Positions 41,762-49,152 of a DNA stretch of 64,000 nt are shown here, piece after piece. A program made the translations under genes and the position numbers. The first letter of the stretch is position 1; each line of letters starts with the position of its first letter. The notes beneath the pieces were generated by a model, which was not told where the DNA came from, made no database searches, and saw only the letters and a list, made by a program, of their open reading frames with translations. The stretch comes from Hymenobacter gummosus (GTDB lineage: Bacteria; Bacteroidota; Bacteroidia; Cytophagales; Hymenobacteraceae), in the NCBI RefSeq assembly GCF_003970915.1, contig NZ_RXOF01000003.1:186001-250000 (forward strand), read 5' to 3'.

Positions 41762-42322
41762 ATGGCGCGGGTTATCAATAACCTCCTGACGAGAGGCCTG
41801 AGCGGGGCCGTAGGAGGCCTGGTGTTTCGGCAGGTACAGGAGCAAACGATAGTTTCGGCGGCGCCCAACAAGACGGCAGCGCCGGCGTCGCCGCGGCAGC
41901 AGGCGCACCGCCGCCGCTTTTTCGAGGCCCAGTGCTATGCCACCGGCCAGATGCAGGACCCCGCGGCCAAAGCCTTGTACGCCACCGGCATCGACGCGCG
42001 GCGCACCAGTGCCCGGGTGGTAGCCATTGCCGACTTCATGAATCCGCCGGCCGTGGTAGCAGCCGATTTGGCGGGCTACCACGGCCGCCCGGGCGACATC
42101 ATCAGTGCCTGGGCCACCGACGACTTTGCCGTGACGGCCCTGACCGTACGCCTGGTTTCGGCGGCCGGGGTGCTGCTGGAGGAAGGCCCGGCTACTCTCC
42201 TCCCCGATGGCTCCTGGCGCTACACCTTAGGGCAGCCCCACCCCGCCAGCGCCGGCACCCAGGTACACCTGACGGCTTTCGACCGGCCCGGTAACGCCGG
42301 CAGCCGCACCTACCTGCTCTGA
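41762..42322 (+). CDS. conserved hypothetical protein (phage-tail-like pattern)
   Basis: 186 residues from ATG 41762. The opening MARVINNLLTRGLSGAVGGLVFRQ and the segment TIVSAAPNKTAAPASPRQQAHRRRFF recur in a group of Bacteroidota hypotheticals I know only by appearance. The middle has DPAAKALYATGI, and the C-terminal half is beta-rich (ALTVRLVSAAGVLLEEGPATL). No signal peptide. It lies 95 bases after the sensor kinase on the same strand, but a functional link is not evident. Confidence 0.65.
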   Translation: MARVINNLLTRGLSGAVGGLVFRQVQEQTIVSAAPNKTAAPASPRQQAHRRRFFEAQCYATGQMQDPAAKALYATGIDARRTSARVVAIADFMNPPAVVAADLAGYHGRPGDIISAWATDDFAVTALTVRLVSAAGVLLEEGPATLLPDGSWRYTLGQPHPASAGTQVHLTAFDRPGNAGSRTYLL

Positions 42323-42385
42323 CTTGGCGCACGTCCGGCAGAATCCAATTCAGGACCACCGCTCTACAGAGAGAGGTAGCACGAA

Positions 42386-42429
42386 AGTCTAGAGGCAGTC
42401 TAGACAGACTCTAGACGGAGTGTAGAGGC
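42386..42429. repeat. four tandem 11-bp repeats with TCTAGA cores
   Basis: Copies at 42386, 42397, 42408 and 42419: AGTCTAGAGGC, AGTCTAGACAG, ACTCTAGACGG, AGTGTAGAGGC, followed by a degenerate fifth. The 11-bp period places each core on the same DNA face. Located in the 246-base gap between two convergent genes, which holds nothing else I can name. Confidence 0.8.
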
Positions 42430-42568
42430 ACTACGTAGGAAATATCCAACTTCACCGCCCCCCCATCCGCTTACCCGTGTCAGGGAATGCCGTGGCTACA
42501 ATGGCAACCGGCTGCCCGTCTCGGGCCGGTCGGGCTTGCCGCGGCCCAGGGCGGCAGGGGGCCGGGGC

Positions 42569-43264
42569 TTACTGCCGCAGCAGGGCGACGACGGGGGCAA
42601 TGAGCTTCTGGGAGCCGGCGGCGTCGAGGTGGATGCCGTCGGGGCTCATGGTTTCGATGTCGAGGCCGGGGGTGTGGTAGCCGTCGACGAACAGGCAGTG
42701 GGTGCGCTGGGCCACTTCGCGGAAGGCCGGGCTCAGCTGCGCCACGCGCTGGTTGCCGCCCTGGTACTTGGCCGTGGCTTCGGCCCGGCGGCCCTGGGGC
42801 GGCGGGGCGATGATGATGAGGCGGGCCCGGGCCAGCGCCGGGTACGGGCTGCCCTGAATGCGGCGAACGAGCTGCTCCAGGTGGGCGGGCACCTCTGCCT
42901 GCCGGTTGGCGAATACGGCTTTGGCGTCGTTGGTGCCCAGGGCCAGCACCACGTAGTCGTAGGGCCAGTCACGGGTGAAGTCGGCGGCCCGGCGCAGGTT
43001 GTCGTCGATGACCAGCAGGGAGTTGAGGCTGCTGTCGCCGTTGTTGACGAAGCCGATGGTGCGGCCCGATTTGCTGAGGTTGAACACCCGCGTGTTGGGT
43101 AGGGCGCGCCCGAGCTGCTGCGGCCAGCTGTGGGGAAAGATGCCGTTGCTGTCGCCCAGCGTCAGCACGTTGAGGGCCTTGCGGGACGGCGGGGGCGTGC
43201 GGGCGGCCAGGCCGGCCAGCAGGCCCAGCAGCAGGACGGCCCAGACGCAGCATTGCTTGCTCAT
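42569..43264 (-). CDS. SGNH/GDSL-family hydrolase
   Basis: 231 residues from the ATG giving MSKQCCVWAVLLLGLLAGL, a signal peptide. SGNH blocks are complete: LGDSNG (nucleophile Ser), NLSKSGRT (Gly), LALGTNDAK (Asn) and SPDGIHL (Asp/His). It is likely a secreted esterase or deacetylase, for example of acetylated glycans. Substrate unknown. It is on the same strand as the response regulator and 105 bases downstream of it, so both may come from one transcript. Confidence 0.9.
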   Translation of the reverse strand: MSKQCCVWAVLLLGLLAGLAARTPPPSRKALNVLTLGDSNGIFPHSWPQQLGRALPNTRVFNLSKSGRTIGFVNNGDSSLNSLLVIDDNLRRAADFTRDWPYDYVVLALGTNDAKAVFANRQAEVPAHLEQLVRRIQGSPYPALARARLIIIAPPPQGRRAEATAKYQGGNQRVAQLSPAFREVAQRTHCLFVDGYHTPGLDIETMSPDGIHLDAAGSQKLIAPVVALLRQ

Positions 43265-43369
43265 GCGGGTTGGTCGTTGGGCGGCACGCGGCGCCGCGGC
43301 CGGCAAGTTAGCGGGGCGCCGCGGCCGGCGCCAGTTCCCGGCGGCGAGCCGGCCCGGGCCGGGCCGGGC

Positions 43370-44005
43370 TCAGATCTGCCCGCGGGCGGCGCGGCTCACC
43401 AGCTCGGTGCGGGAGCTGACCTGCAGCTTGCGGTAGATGCGCTTGACGTAGGTGCGCACGGTTTCGACCGACAAATCGAGGCGGGCGGCTACCTGCTTGT
43501 CGCCCAGGCCGTCGACGATGGCCTGCACCACTTCCCGCTCGCGCTCCGACAGCAGATCGGACTGCATGCTGGGGCTGGGCTTGAAGTGGGCCAGCACCTT
43601 GCGGGCCACGGCCCGGCTCATGGGGGCCCCGCCGCTGACGACTTCGAGCACGGCGGCCTTGATGTCGGCCAGCGGGGTGTTTTTGAGCACGTAGCCGGAG
43701 GCGCCGGCGCAGAGGGCGCGGTAGATGCGGTCGGCGTCGTCGAACACGGTTTGCATGAGCACGTCGGCCTCGGGCAGGCGCTGGCGGATGAGGGGCAGCG
43801 CGTCGAGGCCGCTCATGCCGGGCAGGTGAATATCGAGCAGCACCACCTGCGGGGCGGCGGCCAGGTCGGGCAGCTCGCGCAGGAAGGCTTCGACGGAATC
43901 GGCCACGAGCACGCAGCTGAGCTCGGGCTGACGGCAGAGGTAGCCGCACAGCAGCTCGCGCACTTCGGGGTCGTCTTCGACCAGGGCCAGGCGAATGAGA
44001 TTCAT
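43370..44005 (-). CDS. NarL/LuxR-family response regulator
   Basis: 211 residues from the ATG giving MNLIRLALVEDD. The receiver domain has the acidic pair D11-D12, phospho-acceptor Asp58 (VVLLDIHLPGMSG), Thr/Ser switch region and Lys in GYVLKNTPL. The C-terminal LuxR helix-turn-helix is LSEREREVVQAIVDGLGDKQVAARLDLSVETVRTYVKRIYRKL, ending VSSRTELVSRA. The paired kinase is probably the HisKA_3 sensor at 38680. It is divergent from 44174-45373, whose promoter carries a box shared with two other genes, making them candidate targets. Confidence 0.93.
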   Translation of the reverse strand: MNLIRLALVEDDPEVRELLCGYLCRQPELSCVLVADSVEAFLRELPDLAAAPQVVLLDIHLPGMSGLDALPLIRQRLPEADVLMQTVFDDADRIYRALCAGASGYVLKNTPLADIKAAVLEVVSGGAPMSRAVARKVLAHFKPSPSMQSDLLSEREREVVQAIVDGLGDKQVAARLDLSVETVRTYVKRIYRKLQVSSRTELVSRAARGQI

Positions 44006-44053
44006 AAGGACAAAGGACGGAAGGTGGTGGAGCGAAACCAAAACCGGCGACGT

Positions 44054-44108
44054 CCCCAAATGCGGTACACGGCCGGATTGCGGATGGGATTTTGGGCTGC
44101 CAAGTTTG
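44054..44108 (+). promoter_or_regulatory. shared promoter module, copy 1
   Basis: The box CCCCAAATGCGGTACACG (44054-44071) is followed after 6 bases by TTG (44078-44080) and after 20 more by CAAGTTTG (44101-44108). The same three elements with identical spacing recur at 45481 and 49042. It drives 44174-45373 and lies in the divergent region with the response regulator. Confidence 0.75.
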
Positions 44109-44173
44109 CACCGTTGGTCGGCGCCCCGGCGGCGCGGCCCCGCCAGCTGTCTTCTCCCAACCTCTTTTTCCTG

Positions 44174-45373
44174 ATGAAACAGACCTTTACCCTACTGGCC
44201 ACCGCGCTGCTGACGCTGCCGGCCCGGGCGCAGGCGCCCATCACGCTTACCCAGAGCACCTTCCCGGTGTCGGCCACCTCCACGGAGCAGTACCAACCGG
44301 CCGGCACCGCGGGCGTGAGCAGCCCGACCACCGGCGCAGGCCAGAGTTGGGACTACCGCACGCTGACGCCCAGCGGCTCGGCCTACACCACCCTGAATTT
44401 GTCGGTGCCGCCCAACAGCGGCATCACCGGCGCCCAGTGGACGCGGGCCAAGCAGGCCGTGTTCGGCACCATTGCCTACGCGTACACCGGCTACTACGCC
44501 CTGGCCGGCACCGGCCGCCTGTCGCTGGGCCGCACCGTCACGCGGCAGGCTCTGTCGATTGCCCAGCGCACCGGCGGGGCCAACGACTCGCTGGTGATTA
44601 ACCGGCAGACGGCCCTGTACGGCAGCGGCCCCGGCGGCATCGTGGACTTCCCGCTGCCTTTCACCGCGGGCGGACGCAGCCAGTCGGCCTTCCGCTTCGG
44701 GGTGGCGGGCACCATCACGGCCGCGGCGGCGGGCCTGAGCCGGGCGCCGTTCCGCATCGTGCAGCGCTACACCTACGTCGACTCGGTGGCGGGCTGGGGC
44801 ACGGTGCGCATCCCGGTGGCCGGCCGCCCCACGGGCTCCGATGCGCTGCCGGCGCTGCTGGTGCGCAGCCGCGTGGTGCGGCAGGACAGCGTGTACCTGA
44901 ACGGGCAGCCGGCCCCGGCCACGCTGCTGGCGGCCTTTGGCATCACGCAGGGCGCCGTCACCGTCACGTACTACGACCATTTCTGGCGCACGGGCGCCTC
45001 GCAGCCGCTGCTGGAGCTGTTCTACCCCACCCGGCAGTACACCGCGCCGAATTACGTGGACTACTCCACCGAAAGCAACGTGCTGGCCGTGCAGGCGTCG
45101 TCGGCCCTGGCGGCGCAGTGGCAGGCCTGGCCCAACCCGCTGGCGGCCGGGCAGCCCCTGCGGCTGGCTTTGCCAGGCGCCCAGCCCACGCAGCCGGTGC
45201 AGCTGACCGTGGCCGACGCGCTGGGCCGCGCGGTGCTGCAAGAGCAGCTGCCGCTGCTGGGCGGCGGGGCCACGCTGCCGGCCACGGCGACGCAGCAGTT
45301 GCCGGCCGGCGTGTACACGCTTACGGTACGGCAGGGCGCGCACCGGGTCAGCTCGAAGCTGCTGCGCGAGTAG
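44174..45373 (+). CDS. secreted protein with T9SS type-A sorting domain
   Basis: 399 residues from ATG 44174 (MKQTFTLLATALLTLPARAQ), with a clear signal peptide. The body is beta-rich with no catalytic motif. The opening ITLTQSTFPVSATSTEQYQPAG and the QSWDYRTLTPSG segment are typical of secreted Bacteroidota proteins of unknown function. The last 80 residues are a type-A sorting domain (WQAWPNPLAAGQPLRLALP ... GVYTLTVRQG ... KLLRE), sending it through type IX secretion to the surface or medium. Its promoter is the first copy of a module shared with the two adhesin-like genes downstream, implying co-regulation. A terminator follows. Confidence 0.88.
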   Translation: MKQTFTLLATALLTLPARAQAPITLTQSTFPVSATSTEQYQPAGTAGVSSPTTGAGQSWDYRTLTPSGSAYTTLNLSVPPNSGITGAQWTRAKQAVFGTIAYAYTGYYALAGTGRLSLGRTVTRQALSIAQRTGGANDSLVINRQTALYGSGPGGIVDFPLPFTAGGRSQSAFRFGVAGTITAAAAGLSRAPFRIVQRYTYVDSVAGWGTVRIPVAGRPTGSDALPALLVRSRVVRQDSVYLNGQPAPATLLAAFGITQGAVTVTYYDHFWRTGASQPLLELFYPTRQYTAPNYVDYSTESNVLAVQASSALAAQWQAWPNPLAAGQPLRLALPGAQPTQPVQLTVADALGRAVLQEQLPLLGGGATLPATATQQLPAGVYTLTVRQGAHRVSSKLLRE

Positions 45374-45400
45374 CCGGTTTGCCCGCCGTTTGCCCCCCTG

Positions 45401-45434
45401 AGCCCCGCCGGATGGTTTCCGGCGGGGCTTTTTC
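45401..45434 (+). terminator. Rho-independent terminator
   Basis: AGCCCCGCCGG pairs with CCGGCGGGGCT around ATGGTTT and is followed by TTTTC. It lies 28 bases after the stop at 45373. Confidence 0.9.
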
Positions 45435-45480
45435 GGGCCGGGCCGCCGGTGTATCCGGCCACCTGGTTTCCTTCGGGATA

Positions 45481-45536
45481 CCCCCATTTGCGGTACACGA
45501 AAAAATTGCCTTTGGACTTTGCCTAGAGGAAGTTTG
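45481..45536 (+). promoter_or_regulatory. shared promoter module, copy 2
   Basis: CCCCCATTTGCGGTACACG (45481-45499), 6 bases, TTG (45506-45508), 20 bases, GAAGTTTG (45529-45536). Start codon at 45597, so the leader is about 55 bases. Confidence 0.78.
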
Positions 45537-45596
45537 CGGTATCGGTGCGGGGCCTGTCCCGGCCGGCTCCACGCCTTCACTCCCTCCCCCAACCGT

Positions 45597-48500
45597 ATGC
45601 AACAACTGTTACGCCGCTCTGTGCCGCTGCTGGCGGCTGCCCTGGGGCTGAGCCTGGCCGCGCGGGCCCAAACCCCCAACGCGGTGGGCATCGGCACGAC
45701 CGCGCCGGCGGCCTCGGCCCTGCTGGACCTGAGCTCCACCACCAAAGGCTTCCTGGCCCCGCGCATGACGGCCGCCGAGCGCACGGCCATCAGTAGCCCG
45801 GCCCGGGGCCTGCTCGTGTACCAAACCGACGGCCTGCAGCTGGGCTTCTGGTACTACACCGGCGCGGCCTGGACCTACCTCAACCCCACGCCCGCCGGCG
45901 ACAACCTGGGCAGCCACCTGGCCACGACCAACCTGGGGCTGAACGGCAACTGGCTCTCCAACGCCCCCGGCACGGCCAATGGCCTGCGCGTGGATAACCA
46001 GGGCAACGTGGGCGTGGGCGTGGCGGCCCCCCAGCGGCCCCTGGACGTGGGCGGGCCGGCGGTGCTGCGCGGGCGCCTGACGCTGGGCCCGCAGGACGGG
46101 GCCGACCCGCTGGCCAACCTCACCTGGAACCTGGATAACCTGAACGGGACCCTGCGCATGTTCCGGGAAAACAACCTGGGCGGCGGCGGGGGCGTGGTGC
46201 ACCTGGGCGTGCAGGGCAGCACCGGCAACGTGGGCGTGGGCACCGACAACCCGCAAGCCCGCCTGCACGTGGTGGGCGCGGCGGGCACCCCCAACGTGCG
46301 CCTGGAAAGCCTGGGCGGCACCGGCACGCGCATGGTGGTGACCGACGCCGCGGGCAACCTCAGCTCGGCGACCCTGCCCACCGGGGGCGACAACCTGGGC
46401 AACCACACGGCCACCCAGAACCTGAACCTGGCCGACAAGCAGCTGGTAGGCAACGGCGGCACCCAGGGCCTGGCCATCAGCAGCGGCGGCAGCGTGGGCA
46501 TCGGCACCACCACGCCGGCGGCGTCGGCCCTGCTGGACGTGACCTCGACGGCCAAGGGCTTTTTGCCCCCGCGCATGACGCAGGCCCAGCGCGACGCCAT
46601 TGCCAGCCCCGCCGCAGGCCTGGTGATTTACAACACCAGCACCAATCACCTGAATTTTTACGACGGCACGTACTGGACCGAAACCGTGGCCTCGGCCCAG
46701 CCCGCCGGCCTCAACCTGACGGACGGAAACCAGGGCACCTGGACCGTGCCGCCGGGCGTGACCAGCGTGCAGATCGACCTGGCCGGGAGCCAGGGCAGCT
46801 CGGCTTCCACGCCCAACCCCAACGGGAATACCATTTACTCGGTGGGCGGCAAGGGCGGCCGGGTACGCGCCACCCTTACGGTAGTGCCCGGCCAGACCCT
46901 CTCCGGCACTACCGGCAGCATCAGCGGGGCGAGTACCGTATCAGTCTACAACCCTGGCACCAGCCAGTGGACCCTGGTGGCCGTAGCTGGCGGCGGGGGC
47001 TCGGCCGGGCGGGCCACCGCCAGCTGGGGCGGCACGCCGCCCACGGCCCACGGCGGGCCGGGTGGGGGCCTGGTGGGGGGCCAGGCGCCCAACATCTCCA
47101 CGCCTTCGGGCAACGAGGGAGCCTACGGCGGCACCCAGTCGGCCGGCGGCGCCGTTATCCGCCGCACCTACGGCGACATCACCCAGCCAGCGCAACCGGG
47201 CTCCTTCGGGCGCGGCGGCGAAGGCGGCACTTCGTATTCCATGACGGGCTTCGGCAACACGTACTGGTATGGCGGGCGCGGCGGCGACGGGTACTACGGC
47301 GGGGGCGGCGCCAATCCGCTGGCCGGCGGCGGGGGCGGCAGCTCCTACACGCACCCTACCCTGGCCACCAATGTACTACACGACCAGGGCACCCAGACCG
47401 GCAACGGCTACGTGCAAATAACGACCGTGCGCACCGCCGACCAGCCCGTGCTGGATCTGAGCAACTCCACCATACCCCAGACCGACGGCGCGGTGCTCTT
47501 CGCGACGAGCGGCAAGCTGAACGGCAACGCCACTAAGCTCTTCTGGGACAACACTGCCAACCGCCTGGGCCTGGGCACCAACACCCCCGCCGCCACCCTC
47601 GACGTGACGGGCACCACGAACCTCAACGGCGCGACCACCCTGGCGGGCCCTACTACCCTGAACGGCACTACCAGCGTGGGCGGCAGCGTGGGCCTGAACC
47701 AGAACGACTTGCGCCTGAGCGCCCCCACCGACGGCAACCACGGCCTGGGCTACTACGGCGGCAGCAAAACCTGGAGCGGCGGCAACGTGAACGGCCCGGT
47801 GCTCTTCGGCTTCGACGGCGGCCGCCTGGGCGCCAACCAGAGCGGCACCCAGAGCACGGCCCTGAGCTGGGCCGCCAACGGCTTCGTGGGCATCGGCCCA
47901 GGCATGACTACCCCCAACGGCCCGCTGGAAATCCGCCGCGACGACGCCGACGCCTACGTGGTGATGCACGACCCGAGCAACAACTGGTTTTCCTTCGGCC
48001 AGCACCGGGCCGACGGCAACAAAATTAAAATCTCGGACGGCAACGCCTTCGGCGGGACGAACTACCTGACCATTGCGCGCGGCTCGGGCAACATCGGCAT
48101 CGGCACCACCAACCCCTCGGCCAAGCTGGAAGTCAGCGGCGTGGGCAGCATCGGCAACTACAACTACGCCTACTACGCCTACAACGGGGGCGTGTTCAAC
48201 GGCGTGGCCAACAACGGCACCGGCAGCAACGTGAGCATCTGGGCCGCCGGCCGGGTGGTGGCCGCGGAGTTCAACGCCACCTCCGACCGCCGCCTGAAGA
48301 ACATCATCGGCCTCTCCGACCGCGCCGCCGACCTGGCCCTGCTCCAGCGCATCCGCATCACCGACTACACCATGCGCGACCGGGCCGAGTACCAGGACCG
48401 CCGCTTCAAGAAAGTCATTGCCCAGGAAGTGGAGGAAGTGTTTCCGCAGGCCGTGAGCCAGCACCGCGGCTTTGTGCCCGATATCTACGCCCCCGCCACG

Positions 48501-48959
48501 GCGGCCGCGGCCGAGGGCGACTCCCTGCTGCGCCTGACCCTGCCCGCCGCCCCCACGGCCCAGGCCGGGCAGCGCGTCAAGCTCATCGGCCCGGCGGGTG
48601 AGGTTATTGGTACCGTACAGGCGGTCAGCGGCAAGACGCTGGTCGTGCGCGGGGTGCGGCAGCTGGCCGGGCAGGCGGTGTTCGTCTTCGGCCTGGAGCA
48701 CCCGGATGTGCGCTCCGTCGACTACGAGGCGCTGGCCATGCTGAACGTGTCGGCCACCCAGGAGCTGGCCCGCAAGGTAGCCGAACTCGAAAAGCAGAAT
48801 GCCCAGCTGCGCCAGCAGAACCAGGCCCAGGGCACGCAGCTGACGCGGCTGCAAACCAGCGTGCACGAATTGCAAACCCAGGCCGCCCAGACCACCGAGC
48901 TGGCCCAGCGCCTCAAGGCCCTGGAGAACCTGCTCGGAGCCAAGGCCGACGCCCGCTAG
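45597..48959 (+). CDS. giant tail-fibre-like secreted protein with S74 chaperone (copy 1)
   Basis: 1120 residues from ATG 45597 with a signal peptide ending in AARAQT. Repeated fibre modules follow (VGIGTTAPAASALLDLSST ... GFWYYTG; a second set near residue 300). A glycine-rich domain (about 378-601) with GGGGSAGRA and GRGGDGYYGGGGANP resembles the ALK/LTK-type Gly-rich fold. More fibre repeats follow, then the S74 intramolecular chaperone (FNATSDRRLKNIIGLSD, about 890; KVIAQEVEEVFPQAV) and a C-terminal coiled coil (ELEKQNAQLRQQNQAQG). S74 domains trimerise the fibre and may self-cleave at the SD step. Likely a trimeric surface adhesin; no T9SS tail seen. Confidence 0.88.
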   Translation: MQQLLRRSVPLLAAALGLSLAARAQTPNAVGIGTTAPAASALLDLSSTTKGFLAPRMTAAERTAISSPARGLLVYQTDGLQLGFWYYTGAAWTYLNPTPAGDNLGSHLATTNLGLNGNWLSNAPGTANGLRVDNQGNVGVGVAAPQRPLDVGGPAVLRGRLTLGPQDGADPLANLTWNLDNLNGTLRMFRENNLGGGGGVVHLGVQGSTGNVGVGTDNPQARLHVVGAAGTPNVRLESLGGTGTRMVVTDAAGNLSSATLPTGGDNLGNHTATQNLNLADKQLVGNGGTQGLAISSGGSVGIGTTTPAASALLDVTSTAKGFLPPRMTQAQRDAIASPAAGLVIYNTSTNHLNFYDGTYWTETVASAQPAGLNLTDGNQGTWTVPPGVTSVQIDLAGSQGSSASTPNPNGNTIYSVGGKGGRVRATLTVVPGQTLSGTTGSISGASTVSVYNPGTSQWTLVAVAGGGGSAGRATASWGGTPPTAHGGPGGGLVGGQAPNISTPSGNEGAYGGTQSAGGAVIRRTYGDITQPAQPGSFGRGGEGGTSYSMTGFGNTYWYGGRGGDGYYGGGGANPLAGGGGGSSYTHPTLATNVLHDQGTQTGNGYVQITTVRTADQPVLDLSNSTIPQTDGAVLFATSGKLNGNATKLFWDNTANRLGLGTNTPAATLDVTGTTNLNGATTLAGPTTLNGTTSVGGSVGLNQNDLRLSAPTDGNHGLGYYGGSKTWSGGNVNGPVLFGFDGGRLGANQSGTQSTALSWAANGFVGIGPGMTTPNGPLEIRRDDADAYVVMHDPSNNWFSFGQHRADGNKIKISDGNAFGGTNYLTIARGSGNIGIGTTNPSAKLEVSGVGSIGNYNYAYYAYNGGVFNGVANNGTGSNVSIWAAGRVVAAEFNATSDRRLKNIIGLSDRAADLALLQRIRITDYTMRDRAEYQDRRFKKVIAQEVEEVFPQAVSQHRGFVPDIYAPATAAAAEGDSLLRLTLPAAPTAQAGQRVKLIGPAGEVIGTVQAVSGKTLVVRGVRQLAGQAVFVFGLEHPDVRSVDYEALAMLNVSATQELARKVAELEKQNAQLRQQNQAQGTQLTRLQTSVHELQTQAAQTTELAQRLKALENLLGAKADAR

Positions 48960-49041
48960 GCCGGTCTGCTCTTTCCCTTTCTACGCCACGGCGGTTTCGG
49001 CAGGGGGCCGGGGCCGCCGTGGCGTCGTTTTGGGGCCGCTA

Positions 49042-49097
49042 CCCCCATTTGCGGTACACGCAAAAATTGCCGTTGGACTTTGCCGGGAGGAAGTTTG
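49042..49097 (+). promoter_or_regulatory. shared promoter module, copy 3
   Basis: CCCCCATTTGCGGTACACG (49042-49060), 6 bases, TTG (49067-49069), 20 bases, GAAGTTTG (49090-49097). About 75 bases of this region are nearly identical to copy 2. Confidence 0.8.
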
Positions 49098-49152
49098 CAG
49101 CATCGGAGTGGGCTCGACCTACGCCGCATGAACTCCGCCTCTCTCCACCAAT

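Noticed and set aside
38680-44005. Kinase and regulator as a single operon
   Set aside because: They are on opposite strands with two unrelated genes between, so only a functional link can be proposed.
47376-48875. Long antisense frame over the first fibre gene
   Set aside because: Composition-driven shadow of the S74 fibre gene; no motif or start signal.
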